The notes below the pieces were generated by a model. It had not been told where the DNA came from, did no database searches, and saw only the letters and a list, made by a program, of their open reading frames with translations. A stretch of DNA of 33,103 nt, taken from positions 1 to 33,103 of the forward strand of contig JAFGHH010000323.1 of assembly GCA_016930215.1 (NCBI GenBank), written 5' to 3'. Of this stretch, positions 15,470 to 22,505 are shown in pieces; position 1 is the stretch's first letter; every line of letters starts with the position of its first letter. Both the position numbers and the translations under genes were made by a program. The stretch comes from Deltaproteobacteria bacterium. Its GTDB lineage: Bacteria; Myxococcota_A; Polyangia; DRWM01; JAAZOP01.

Positions 15470-17119
15470 CTACTGGAAGCTCGTCTGGATCTCGGTGCCG
15501 CGCGCGCCCTGCACGGTCGTGCCGGCCTCCGCACGCGGAGGCTGGGTGCCGGTCGGCGGCGACGCAGACGCCGTGGTGGTCGTCGTCGCCGGCGGCCGGG
15601 TGCCGGCCGGCGCACGGCGCATCCGAGGCGTCAGCGTGATGTCCTTGTCGGGCGTGATCTGGTCCCGGAAGCTCCGGAAGCCGGGTGCCTCGATCTCGAG
15701 GACCGCGCCGATGGACGACTTCTCGACCTGGAACGGGACCTGGGCGACCTCGACTCCGTCGAAGACCACCTTCGCCCCCTCGGGAAGCCCCTGGAGGTCG
15801 ATCGTCACGGCATCGACCGGCGGCGGCTCGGGAGCGACGGCGACCGCATCGGGCGACTCGATCGGCGATTCGGGAACAACCTCGCCGGAGCCCGTATCGG
15901 CGGGTCCGGCGTCCACGACGGGCGCCGCCGCGACAACGAGCGGCGCAACGACCGGCTCGACCGGCACGCCGGGAGCGGCCGCCTGGGCGGCATCGGCGAC
16001 GGACGCCAGGGTGGTCCCGGAGGACGACGAGCCGGAATCGGCCCACGGAGCCCAGAGGAACAGGCCGACCACGAGCGCCGCGACGGCCGCGAGGACAATG
16101 CCGGCCGTAGCCACGGTGCGCCGGCCGGAGGAAATCCTGGTTGCCGTGCGGTCCGCGAGCTGGACCATCGCGGTCGAGGTCGCCGTGGTGGAGGGGACCT
16201 CGAACTGGACGGCCGCGGCCGCCGCCGCAATGTCCTCGGGACTCATCCCGAGACGGACGAGCGCGGCGCTGTCGAGCAGCGGGAGCAGGGCGTGGAGCAT
16301 CGCCTCCGCGGTCGGGAACCGATCCCGGCGGTCGCGGGCCGTCGCCTTGAAGATGATCGCCTCGAGCGCCTCCGGGAGGTCGGGCTTGATCGTCCGAATC
16401 GGAGGGAACGGCTGCGAGAGGATGGCGACGAGGATCTGGTTGTAGTTCGTGCCGGAGAAGGGAACGCAGCCGGTCAGCAACTCGAAGAGGATGACCCCCA
16501 TCGCATAGATGTCGAGGCGATGGTCGATGTCCGTCTGGCCGGCGGCCTGCTCGGGGGCCATGTAGACCGGGGTCCCCAGGACGGCGCCGGTCTGCGTCAT
16601 CCGCTGCTGTCGGTCGCCGCCGGTCGTCATCTTGGAGATGCCGAAGTCGAGGATCTTGACGGTCATCGGCGAGCCCGGGGTCTGGACGAGGTACAGATTG
16701 TCGGGTTTGAGGTCGCGGTGCACGATCCCGCGCTGGTGAGCGACGCTCAGGGCCGAGAGCGTCTGGGCGACGATTTCGACCGCGGTCTTCGTCGGCAGGC
16801 AGCCGTCCTTCTCCAGGCGGCTGGCGACCGAGACGCCGTCGAGGAACTCCATGACGAGGTACGGCGCTCCGTCGGGAGTGGTGCCGACGTCGTAGATATC
16901 GATGATGCCGCGGTGCCCGATCGCCGAGGCGGCCTGCGCCTCGCGGACGAAGCGGGTCACCAGGTCGTGCTGCCGCGCCAACTCGGGATGGAGGAACTTG
17001 ACGGCGCACCGGCGCCCGATCAGCGTGTGCTGCGCTTCGTAGACCGAGCCCATCCCGCCCTCGCCGAGGAGGCGAACGAGGCGGTACTTCTCACCGATGA
17101 CCTGGTCGGTTCGCTCCAT
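15470..17119 (-). CDS. Ser/Thr protein kinase with membrane helix and PEGA domain
   Basis: The chosen ATG is at 17119 (MERTDQVIGEKYRLVRLLGE, 549 residues); a GTG two codons earlier is possible. All catalytic motifs are canonical: P-loop GEGGMGSVYE, K41 in AVKFLH, HRDLKPDN (D136), DFG 158-160, APE 188-190. The C-lobe follows to about residue 300. One membrane helix at about 335-358 (TAGIVLAAVAALVVGLFLWA) is followed by a Pro/Ala/Val/Asp-rich linker and a PEGA domain (TIDLQGLPEGAKVVFDGVEV, about 440-505). The tail is rich in Thr/Pro (TTTTTTASASPPTGTQPP). Family knowledge predicts a membrane receptor kinase; ligands are unknown. A good promoter is upstream. The gene is divergent from the HEPN/MNT island, whose first remnant abuts this promoter. 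Confidence 0.95.
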   Translation of the reverse strand: MERTDQVIGEKYRLVRLLGEGGMGSVYEAQHTLIGRRCAVKFLHPELARQHDLVTRFVREAQAASAIGHRGIIDIYDVGTTPDGAPYLVMEFLDGVSVASRLEKDGCLPTKTAVEIVAQTLSALSVAHQRGIVHRDLKPDNLYLVQTPGSPMTVKILDFGISKMTTGGDRQQRMTQTGAVLGTPVYMAPEQAAGQTDIDHRLDIYAMGVILFELLTGCVPFSGTNYNQILVAILSQPFPPIRTIKPDLPEALEAIIFKATARDRRDRFPTAEAMLHALLPLLDSAALVRLGMSPEDIAAAAAAVQFEVPSTTATSTAMVQLADRTATRISSGRRTVATAGIVLAAVAALVVGLFLWAPWADSGSSSSGTTLASVADAAQAAAPGVPVEPVVAPLVVAAAPVVDAGPADTGSGEVVPESPIESPDAVAVAPEPPPVDAVTIDLQGLPEGAKVVFDGVEVAQVPFQVEKSSIGAVLEIEAPGFRSFRDQITPDKDITLTPRMRRAPAGTRPPATTTTTASASPPTGTQPPRAEAGTTVQGARGTEIQTSFQ

Positions 17120-17152
17120 CGCCACCCACGCTCATCACGCCATGACAGCTTG

Positions 17153-17180
17153 AGTCTACCAGAAACCGGCAGGCGGGCAA
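17153..17180 (-). promoter_or_regulatory. promoter of the kinase gene
   Basis: Minus strand TTGCCC (17180-17175), a 16-base spacer, TAGACT (17158-17153); about 34 bases to the start codon at 17119. It directly adjoins the truncated 5' end of the divergent MNT remnant. Confidence 0.5.
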
Positions 17181-17481
17181 GTGCCGCGATCGGACACGGG
17201 ACTCCGCGTCTGGCCATGGCGCGGCGCCGGTCGAGCTGGCCGGTCGGCTCGAACGACGCCTCGGCCTGGCCCCGGTGGACCTCAGGCCGCTCGAGGAGGC
17301 GCCGCTCTTCTTCCAGGACCTGGTTCTGCGGACGGGGCGCTGCGTCTTCGAGCGATCGCCGGGGTTGCGGGCCGCCTGGGAGGGCCGCGTGCTCAGCGAG
17401 TTCCTCGAGTTCAAGCCGGTGCTCGAGGAGTACGACCGGGCGATGGTCCGTCACGAGCGGGAGGGGTTCCATGGTCGCTGA
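17181..17481 (+). pseudogene. frameshifted and 5'-truncated MNT nucleotidyltransferase (MntA-like)
   Basis: From about 17218 one frame gives AAPVELAGRLERRLGLAPVD and continues LRPLEEAPLFFQDLVLRTGRCVFE to EYDRAMVRHEREGFHGR. This is the C-terminal half of a MntA-type nucleotidyltransferase (pattern VLR.G...FE, EFKPVLEEYDRAM). In the next frame, just upstream (17181-17219), VPRSDTGLRVWPW resembles the SDxDLAVW segment of the active site. A frameshift near 17200-17225 would join them. The N-terminal GS motif is missing and nothing in frame can supply a normal start; a GTG at 17275 would give only 68 residues. It overlaps the HepT-like gene by 11 bases, the typical MntA-HepT arrangement. I read it as a decayed antitoxin gene. 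The frameshift inference is moderate; the C-terminal homology is strong. Confidence 0.7.
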
Positions 17482-17779
17482 CCCGGCGGTACTCGCCAAG
17501 CGGCTCGAGCTGCTTCGCCGCTACCTGGTCAGCCTGGATCGGTATCGTTCCACGCTCGAGCGGTCGGCGTTCCTGGCCTCCGCGGATCTCCAGTACCAGG
17601 TTCTCTTCACGCCGACGATGGCGATCCAGTCGTGCATCGACATCGCCGCGCACGTCTCGGCCGCGGAGGGCGCGCGACGGCCGGGGAGCTACGGCGACGC
17701 CTTCACGGCGCTGGCCGACTCGGCCCTCCTCGACCGGCCGCTCGCCGAACGGGTCGCCGCGGCGACCGCGAAGGCGTGA
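17471..17779 (+). CDS. HepT-like HEPN protein, truncated before the RNase motif
   Basis: The ATG at 17471 overlaps the end of the MNT remnant and gives 102 residues. The sequence follows the DUF86/HepT family closely: PAVLAKRLELLRRYLVSLDR, ASADLQYQVLFTPTMAIQSC, IDIAAHVSAAEG, SYGDAFTALADSALLDRPLA. HepT proteins are normally near 140 residues and continue into GxRNxxVHxY, which contains the RxxxxH ribonuclease residues. Here translation stops after ERVAAATAKA, just where that motif should begin. The toxin is therefore predicted to be inactive, either by a stop or by deletion of the 3' end. In the MntA-HepT system (type VII toxin-antitoxin) MntA AMPylates a HepT tyrosine; neither partner appears functional here. 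It may be better called a pseudogene. Confidence 0.8.
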   Translation: MVADPAVLAKRLELLRRYLVSLDRYRSTLERSAFLASADLQYQVLFTPTMAIQSCIDIAAHVSAAEGARRPGSYGDAFTALADSALLDRPLAERVAAATAKA

Positions 17780-17924
17780 TCGCGGGACCCGGTGGCAGCG
17801 ACGACGCCCCGAAGACCCGGACCTCGTTCCGGGGGATCCGGCGGCCGGGCGGCGACGATTGGCTCCCGCTGCGAGTCGCGGCAGGCTCTCTCCCATTCGG
17901 GCACGAGATCGGGCGGAGCGGGAG

Positions 17925-18269
17925 ATGGAACGGCGTCGGCTCCGGGAAGCCGGGATCGAGCGGTTTCGGCTCGTCTTGTCCGGCCGGGAGGACGTCGTTC
18001 GCGTGATCCTGTTCGAGTCGACGGCCCGCGGCCGGATCGCGGCGCGCAGCGACGTCGACCTGGTCGTCGTGCAGCGGACCGAACGGCGGTTCCTCGACCG
18101 GCTCGACGAGGGCCATTTCCCGGTTCTCGTTCTGCATGAGGCGGGTGCCGCGCTCGAACGGCTCCCGCGCCTCGGCCACCGCCTCGCTCTCCGCCGTGTC
18201 CGCGGGGGCGACCGTCGCGGCCCCGCCCCGGTCGCCTCGCCTGCCGGCTCCCCGGCCGTGGATGATTGA
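17925..18269 (+). pseudogene. chimeric MNT-like nucleotidyltransferase ORF with altered GS motif
   Basis: ATG 17925 follows GGAGCGGGAG and opens 114 codons. Residues 1-60 match the MNT fold: MERRRLREAGIERFRLVLSG, VVRVILFESTARGRIAARSD, VDLVVVQRTERRFLDRLDE. The family motif is FGSxARG...SDxDL; here Gly-Ser is Glu-Ser (FESTARG), a change explained by one base. The second motif SDVDL is intact. After DRLDEG (about 18110) the protein turns into HFPVLVLHEAGAALERLPRL, which is the antisense of copied TPR-PEGA DNA, so the natural C-terminus is gone. The 145 bases between it and the HepT-like gene hold no gene I can support. It is most likely a dead gene formed by recombination. Confidence 0.7.
18101..18265 (-). 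pseudogene. copied fragment of the TPR-PEGA gene (and possibly the Smr gene)
   Basis: Bases 18101-18221 align without gaps to 20839-20959, with 11 mismatches counted by hand in 121 bases. The similarity continues to about 18240 with a one-base indel. On the minus strand this encodes AATVAPADTAESEAVAEARE and onwards to QNENREMALVE, matching residues 45-84 of the TPR-PEGA-MopE protein. A further 16 bases (18250-18265) are identical to 21302-21317, inside the Smr gene, in the same orientation and order (the HGRG codons). The copy would thus carry a deletion of about 325 bp relative to the source. There is no usable start, so it is a remnant. Confidence 0.8.
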
Positions 18270-18368
18270 CGACATGCGCGTCCCCCGGTAGGTTGGACCG
18301 TGGACGGCGTGTGGTTGCATTCCGAACCGCCGTCCGCGGAAGAATCGGGGTCCTGGCTGGAGGCATCG

Positions 18369-18746
18369 GTGAATCCAGAGCGGCAGGTCGACTACTGGGT
18401 GACGTTGTCGGCACGAGACATCGGGACGGCGGACATCCTGATGAAGGCCGATCGGCCACTCGAGGCGCTCTTCTTCGCCCACATGGGACTCGAGAAGGCG
18501 CTCAAGGCGCGGATCGTGCGTGCCACCGGAGAGCCGCCTCCCCATCTCCACAACCTCTCGAGACTGGCCGAGGCTTCCGGGCCCGGGATCCCGGAGGACG
18601 TGCTTGACTTCCTCGCGGAGATGAACCGCTTCCAGGTCCACGGCCGCTATCCGCTCTCGCTCGACTACAGGCCCTCGAAGGAAGAGGTCGCCCGGTGCTG
18701 GCCGCGGGCGAGGGAGGTCAGAGAATGCCTCATCCGGACATCGTAG
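18369..18746 (+). CDS. HEPN domain protein (toxin-like partner of MNT)
   Basis: GTG 18369 with GGAGG 5 bases upstream gives 125 residues; the frame is open to GTG 18300, but that stretch shows no family similarity. The PF05168-type HEPN pattern is clear: YWVTLSARDIGTADILMKAD, LEALFFAHMGLEKALKARIV, RATGEPPPHLHNLSRLAEAS, FLAEMNRFQVHGRYPLSLDY. HEPN proteins are helical and often ribonucleases with an Rx4-6H motif; here the corresponding segment reads RFQVHGRYP, with only three residues between R and H, so catalysis is uncertain. It overlaps the following MNT gene by 22 bases. Third positions include more A and T than in the flanking genes, suggesting acquisition from elsewhere. Role as toxin of a two-gene module is inferred from pairing. 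Confidence 0.85.
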   Translation: MNPERQVDYWVTLSARDIGTADILMKADRPLEALFFAHMGLEKALKARIVRATGEPPPHLHNLSRLAEASGPGIPEDVLDFLAEMNRFQVHGRYPLSLDYRPSKEEVARCWPRAREVRECLIRTS

Positions 18747-19048
18747 CCGTCGTGCGGGCGTATCTTCGGGCGCTCGCAGATGCGGGAATCCGGGCGCGCT
18801 GTGCGGTGATCTTCGGATCGCATGCCCGAGGGACCGCCGGACCCGATTCGGACATCGACGTTCTGATCGTCGCCGCGGCGTTCGACGAGGATCGCTTCGC
18901 AGCGGAGCCGCTGCTCTGGCGACTGACTCGCAGGGTGGACTCCCGGATCGAGCCCGTGCCGGTCGGAGAAGCGGAGTTCGGGGGAGAAGCGCAGAGCCCG
19001 CTGGTCGACGAGGCGAAGCGCTCGGGCTACGTGGTCGAGGCGGCCTAG
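18725..19048 (+). CDS. MNT-type nucleotidyltransferase (antitoxin-like partner of HEPN)
   Basis: ATG 18725 lies 7 bases after GGGAGG, inside the HEPN gene end. The 107-residue product contains the complete minimal nucleotidyltransferase signature: FGSHARGTAGPDSDIDVLIV with G31-S32, D43 and D45, and a later acidic residue in RIEPVPV. This is the GSx10DxD fold of MntA-like proteins, which in studied cases AMPylate and silence the HEPN toxin. It forms an overlapping HEPN-MNT pair and ends 12 bases from the stop of the convergent TPR-PEGA gene. Unlike the other three pieces of the island it has no visible defect. Function as antitoxin is inference from pairing. Confidence 0.88.
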   Translation: MPHPDIVAVVRAYLRALADAGIRARCAVIFGSHARGTAGPDSDIDVLIVAAAFDEDRFAAEPLLWRLTRRVDSRIEPVPVGEAEFGGEAQSPLVDEAKRSGYVVEAA

Positions 19049-19060
19049 GAGCACCAACCC

Positions 19061-21091
19061 TCACGATCCGCGACGAACGCAGCGGACATAGGGCGGCGTA
19101 TTCGTCTTGTCGATGCTGGCCACGTCGCCGCAGCTGAAGGTGACGCTCCAGGCGTTGGAGGCATTCGCGGCGAAGGACGAGGACGACCAGTAGAAACTGG
19201 TGGCCACCGTGGCGGGAAAAGCTGCCGGGTCGATCCGGGCGCCCGACGACACCCCGTGGTCGACGATCGATTGCAGTTCGTAGTCGTCGGGCAGTCGCCA
19301 GTCGGAATGCCCGCCCCAGGTCAGGTCGTCGCAGTCGGACAGGGCCGTGGACCAGTTGGATGGCGACGCCGTGCCCGAGCAATCCGACCCGGACTGGCCG
19401 CGCGAACACCCCTGCCACATCAGCCCCGTGACGTTGTCCGTCACAACCGGCTGCGCGTCGGTCGTGCGCGTGAAACGCTCCGTCGCGAGGTGCGTCACGT
19501 CCCACCCGTACTGCGCGTCCTGGCCGCAGAAGGCGGTCGCCTCGCAGCCCGAAGTCCCCGGAGTCCCGGGGCAGGAAGCGAGCGCCGCGGTGGCGTCGTA
19601 GCAGGTGCGCTGGCCGGTGTCGGCGAGCGTCCAGTTCGGCCCCGGGGCGTTGCAGGACGCCGTCCCGCAGCCCGGCGAGACGCACGTTCCGCCGACGCAG
19701 ATATCGTACGACCGGTCGGGCGCCGTCACCGTCTCGCACGGCGTGAAGTCGTCCCGCCCCACGCAGCTCGCCACGACGCAGATCCCCCAGTTCTCGTTGC
19801 ACACGAGGCCCGACACCGTACACGGCCCGTCGTCCGCGCACGGGATCGCCCCGCCGCACCTCTCGTCCGTCAGCCCGTCACAATCGTCGTCGCAGTCGTT
19901 GCCGCACGTCTCGACCCCGGCGCAGCACGCACCCCACGTGCAGCCGGTCTCGCAGGTCCGGCTTCCGTCCGTCGCGCACGCCGTCGTGCACGACTCGGTC
20001 GCCCCGAGCGCGCAGTCGAACCCCTCGTCGGTCGTGCCGTCGCAGTCGTCGTCGACCCCGTTGCACGTCTCGGTACTGCCCGCGACGCACGTCCCCCACG
20101 TGCACGACGACGTGCAGGTCCGCGTCCCCGCACAGCTCCCCACCGTGCACGGCTCCGTCTCGTCCGGCGTGCACGCGAACCCGTCGTCGAGCACGGTATC
20201 GCAGTCGTCGTCGGCCGAGTTGCACGTCTCGGCCGCCGTCACGACGCACGAGCCCCAGGCGCACGTCGCGTCGCAGTCCGCAAGAGCCGTGCACGAAAAG
20301 GTGCAGTCCAGGTCGCAGCCGTCGCCGGGCACCTCGTTCCCGTCGTCGCACGGCTCGTCCACGCCCGCGTCGGCTTCCACCGTCGCCGGCGAGCCGTCGC
20401 CCTGCGGCCCCGGCCCGAGGCCCGCCGTCGCCGGCCGCTCCCGCTCCAGCGCCACGGTGACGCGCACGGTCTCGAGCGGCACCACGACGACGTCGCGCGA
20501 CGAGGTGACGTAGCCCTCCAGCGACACGTCGAGCTGGTGGCGACCGATGTCGAGGCCGAGCGGGCGCTCCTGGGGCGTCGTGCCGTGCTCCTCCCGATCG
20601 ACCACGACGGTCGCGCCCGGCGGCTCGCTTTCGACCACCAGGAATCCGACGTACTGCCGCAGCTCCTCCTGCGCCCTTGCGACCCGTAGGCGCTCGTCCT
20701 CCGAGGCAGCCTCGGCGAACCGGTCCTGCCATTCGTCGAAGCGGGCGAGGGCGGCGCGGTACCGGTGCAGGGCCTTGTGGCACATCGCCAGGTTGAACAG
20801 GGCCGACCGCATCGGATAGCGTTCGTACGAGCGCTCCAGCTCGACGAGGGCCATGTCCCAGTTCTCGTTCTGCATCAGGCGCGTGCCGCGCTCGAACAGA
20901 TCCCGCGCCTCGGCCATCGCCTCGCTGTCCGCGGGATCCGCGGGGGCGACCGTCGCGGCTGCCCCGGTCGCATCCGGAGCACGTTCCGTCGCTTCTCCGG
21001 CCGGCCCGGCTCCGACCTGCTGCGCCGCCGCGGTCGCCGGAGCGGCAAGGACCACCGCGCCCAGGACACGAAGCCACCCGAGTCCCCGCAT
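19061..21091 (-). CDS. secreted TPR-PEGA protein with MopE-type Cys repeats and DUF1566 domain
   Basis: ATG 21091 follows GGAGGTGGGCG; 676 residues. Order of parts: signal peptide (MRGLGWLRVLGAVVLAAPATAAA), linker, TPR-like helices at 55-145 (EARDLFERGTRLMQNENWDM...), and a PEGA domain at about 149-215 (FLVVESEPPGATVVVDREEH). Then come a CDDGNEVPGDGCDLDC repeat and MopE-type metal-binding repeats (ETCNSADDDCDTVLDD, ETCNGVDDDCDGTTDE, CGNDCDDDCDGLTDE). Last is a DUF1566-like C-terminus (NVTGLMWQGC, GGHSDWRLPDDYELQ, FYWSSSSFA, YVRCVRRGS). It is probably periplasmic or surface-exposed; PEGA and MopE suggest glycan and metal contact. The combination is unusual. It is 59 bases after the Smr gene and likely in the NUDIX-Smr transcript. 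A fragment has been copied to 18101. Confidence 0.88.
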   Translation of the reverse strand: MRGLGWLRVLGAVVLAAPATAAAQQVGAGPAGEATERAPDATGAAATVAPADPADSEAMAEARDLFERGTRLMQNENWDMALVELERSYERYPMRSALFNLAMCHKALHRYRAALARFDEWQDRFAEAASEDERLRVARAQEELRQYVGFLVVESEPPGATVVVDREEHGTTPQERPLGLDIGRHQLDVSLEGYVTSSRDVVVVPLETVRVTVALERERPATAGLGPGPQGDGSPATVEADAGVDEPCDDGNEVPGDGCDLDCTFSCTALADCDATCAWGSCVVTAAETCNSADDDCDTVLDDGFACTPDETEPCTVGSCAGTRTCTSSCTWGTCVAGSTETCNGVDDDCDGTTDEGFDCALGATESCTTACATDGSRTCETGCTWGACCAGVETCGNDCDDDCDGLTDERCGGAIPCADDGPCTVSGLVCNENWGICVVASCVGRDDFTPCETVTAPDRSYDICVGGTCVSPGCGTASCNAPGPNWTLADTGQRTCYDATAALASCPGTPGTSGCEATAFCGQDAQYGWDVTHLATERFTRTTDAQPVVTDNVTGLMWQGCSRGQSGSDCSGTASPSNWSTALSDCDDLTWGGHSDWRLPDDYELQSIVDHGVSSGARIDPAAFPATVATSFYWSSSSFAANASNAWSVTFSCGDVASIDKTNTPPYVRCVRRGS

Positions 21092-21150
21092 CGCCCACCT
21101 CCGTCGACGACCTGGGTCTACCCGGCACACCCGAGGCCTTCGAGGAGGGT

Positions 21151-21852
21151 TCACCTTCGCAGCAGCACGTACACCGCGCCGGTGCCGCCGTCGGCGGGGC
21201 GGGCGGAGGTGAAGGCGAGGACGCGCTTGCCGATCGCGCCGCGGCTCAGCCAGTCCTTCATCCGCTCGCGCAACACCGGGATCCCGTCGGGCGACCCGAG
21301 CCCCCGGCCGTGGATGACGAGGAGGCAGCGCTTGCCGTCCGCCTGCGCCCGCTCCACGAAATCCCGCAGCGTCACCCGCGCCTCGTGCCGGTCCAGTCCG
21401 TGCAGATCGATGTGCCCCTCGACCGCATACTGGCCCCGGCGCAGCTTCTGCACCAGCCGCGCATCGAGCCCCTGGACCTTGCCCTCGAGGTACTCGTCGG
21501 TATCGGCGAAGTCGAACGACACCTCTCCCTCGACGAGCGCCGAGAGGAACCGCTCCGCCGCCTCGAACTCGTCCTCCGCCGGCGGCGGCGGCGGCACCGA
21601 ACGACGCGTCGGCACGTGGTCGCGCTCGAGCGGTGCGACGCCCGACATCGCCGACTCGAACGACGGCCCCTCGCGCTCCTCGCTCGCCGGCTTGGCGGCC
21701 GGCACGACGCGACGTTTCGAGGGCGGCGGCGCCGGGGCCGGCGGCGGTAGTTTGTCCTTGAGCCCCTCGAAGGGCCGAAAGAGCCCGGTCTTCGGCGGCG
21801 GCGGCCCATGCTGCGCCTCGGCCTGTTCCCGGAGCCGCTTCTTGCGCTTCAT
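21151..21852 (-). CDS. Smr domain protein
   Basis: ATG 21850-21852 overlaps the NUDIX stop as ATGA; GGGGAGGGG is just upstream. The 233-residue protein begins with a basic [10 protein letters not shown] and a Pro/Ala-rich region (residues 15-75) with no fold. The last ~95 residues are the Smr domain: [66 protein letters not shown]. The HGLDRHEA and HGRGLGS motifs are the conserved Smr residues. Small Smr proteins of this type have endonuclease or RNA-end-processing activity in studied cases; the target here is unknown. Translational coupling to NUDIX hints at a shared housekeeping role in nucleic acid or nucleotide clean-up, which is only inferred. Confidence 0.92.
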   Translation of the reverse strand: MKRKKRLREQAEAQHGPPPPKTGLFRPFEGLKDKLPPPAPAPPPSKRRVVPAAKPASEEREGPSFESAMSGVAPLERDHVPTRRSVPPPPPAEDEFEAAERFLSALVEGEVSFDFADTDEYLEGKVQGLDARLVQKLRRGQYAVEGHIDLHGLDRHEARVTLRDFVERAQADGKRCLLVIHGRGLGSPDGIPVLRERMKDWLSRGAIGKRVLAFTSARPADGGTGAVYVLLRR

Positions 21853-22442
21853 CCAGCCCCTCCCCGCCCGACGCACGCCCCGGCCTCGACCAGCGCCGGC
21901 CCGGCGCCCCCGTCGAGCCACAACCGCAGGAACGCGGACAGCACCAGCGTGTGGTCGATCGCGCCGCTCGCCGCCAGCGCCGGGATCTCGGCCAGCGGCG
22001 TCGGCTCGACATCGATGTCCTCGGCCGCCTCCAGCTGCGGCTCGCCGACCCTGTGGGCGCCGCAGGCCAGGAAGGTGTGGCAGCGGTTGCCCTGGATCGC
22101 CGGGTTCGGCAGCACCGCCCCGAGCGGGCGCCAGGTCGGCGCCTCGTAGCCGGTCTCCTCGCGCAGCTCGCGCCGGGCCGCCGCCAGCGGCGACTCCCCC
22201 GGCTCGACCAGGCCGCCCGGGATCTCGAGCGTCACGCTGCGGGTGCCGGCGCGGAACTGCCGGATCAGCAGCACCCGCCCGTCGTCGGTCAGGGCGACGA
22301 CGTTGACCCAGTCCGTGAACCGCAGCTCGTAGAAGGTGTGCGTGCGGCCCGTGCGCGGGGAGCGCAGGCGCATCCGCACCAGCCCGCCGATGCGGAACGA
22401 GGTCAGCTCCTGCTCCTCCTCCAGCGGCCACGGCTCGACCAT
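21849..22442 (-). CDS. NUDIX hydrolase (ADP-ribose pyrophosphatase-like)
   Basis: ATG 22442 has GGGAGG 6 bases upstream; an ATG 27 bases earlier is possible. The 197 residues carry the Nudix box with all key residues: [20 protein letters not shown] followed by ETGY (Gx5Ex7REUxEExGU). The upstream segment [20 protein letters not shown] is typical of the ADP-ribose/GDP-mannose pyrophosphatase branch (VLLIRQFR.G......EIPGG). Family enzymes cleave nucleoside diphosphates linked to another moiety. It ends with ATGA overlap into the Smr gene and is divergent from the metallo-beta-lactamase gene with only 63 bases between start codons. Substrate cannot be fixed from sequence. Confidence 0.93.
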   Translation of the reverse strand: MVEPWPLEEEQELTSFRIGGLVRMRLRSPRTGRTHTFYELRFTDWVNVVALTDDGRVLLIRQFRAGTRSVTLEIPGGLVEPGESPLAAARRELREETGYEAPTWRPLGAVLPNPAIQGNRCHTFLACGAHRVGEPQLEAAEDIDVEPTPLAEIPALAASGAIDHTLVLSAFLRLWLDGGAGPALVEAGACVGRGGAG

Positions 22443-22467
22443 CCCGCCCTCCCGGGGGCCGCGGGGC

Positions 22468-22496
22468 ATGACTCGCGGCCCGTCGTTCCTTATACT
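22468..22496 (+). promoter_or_regulatory. promoter of the MBL hydrolase, predicting a near-leaderless mRNA
   Basis: ATGACT (22468-22473), 17 bases, TATACT (22491-22496). The usual 6-7 base distance puts transcription start at about 22503, only about 3 bases before the ATG at 22506. No Shine-Dalgarno sequence precedes that ATG. Confidence 0.55.
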
Positions 22497-22505
22497 GCGC
22501 CCGCC

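Noticed and set aside
18300-18368. Longer start (GTG 18300) for the HEPN gene
   Set aside because: No ribosome site at a proper distance and no family similarity before residue 24; GTG 18369 has GGAGG at the right spacing.
17703-19859. A 718-codon minus-strand frame joining the copied TPR-PEGA fragment to neighbouring shadow sequence
   Set aside because: Only the fragment at 18101-18265 resembles a real protein; the rest is antisense to the HEPN/MNT genes and the frame of the TPR-PEGA gene is different at 19061-19859.
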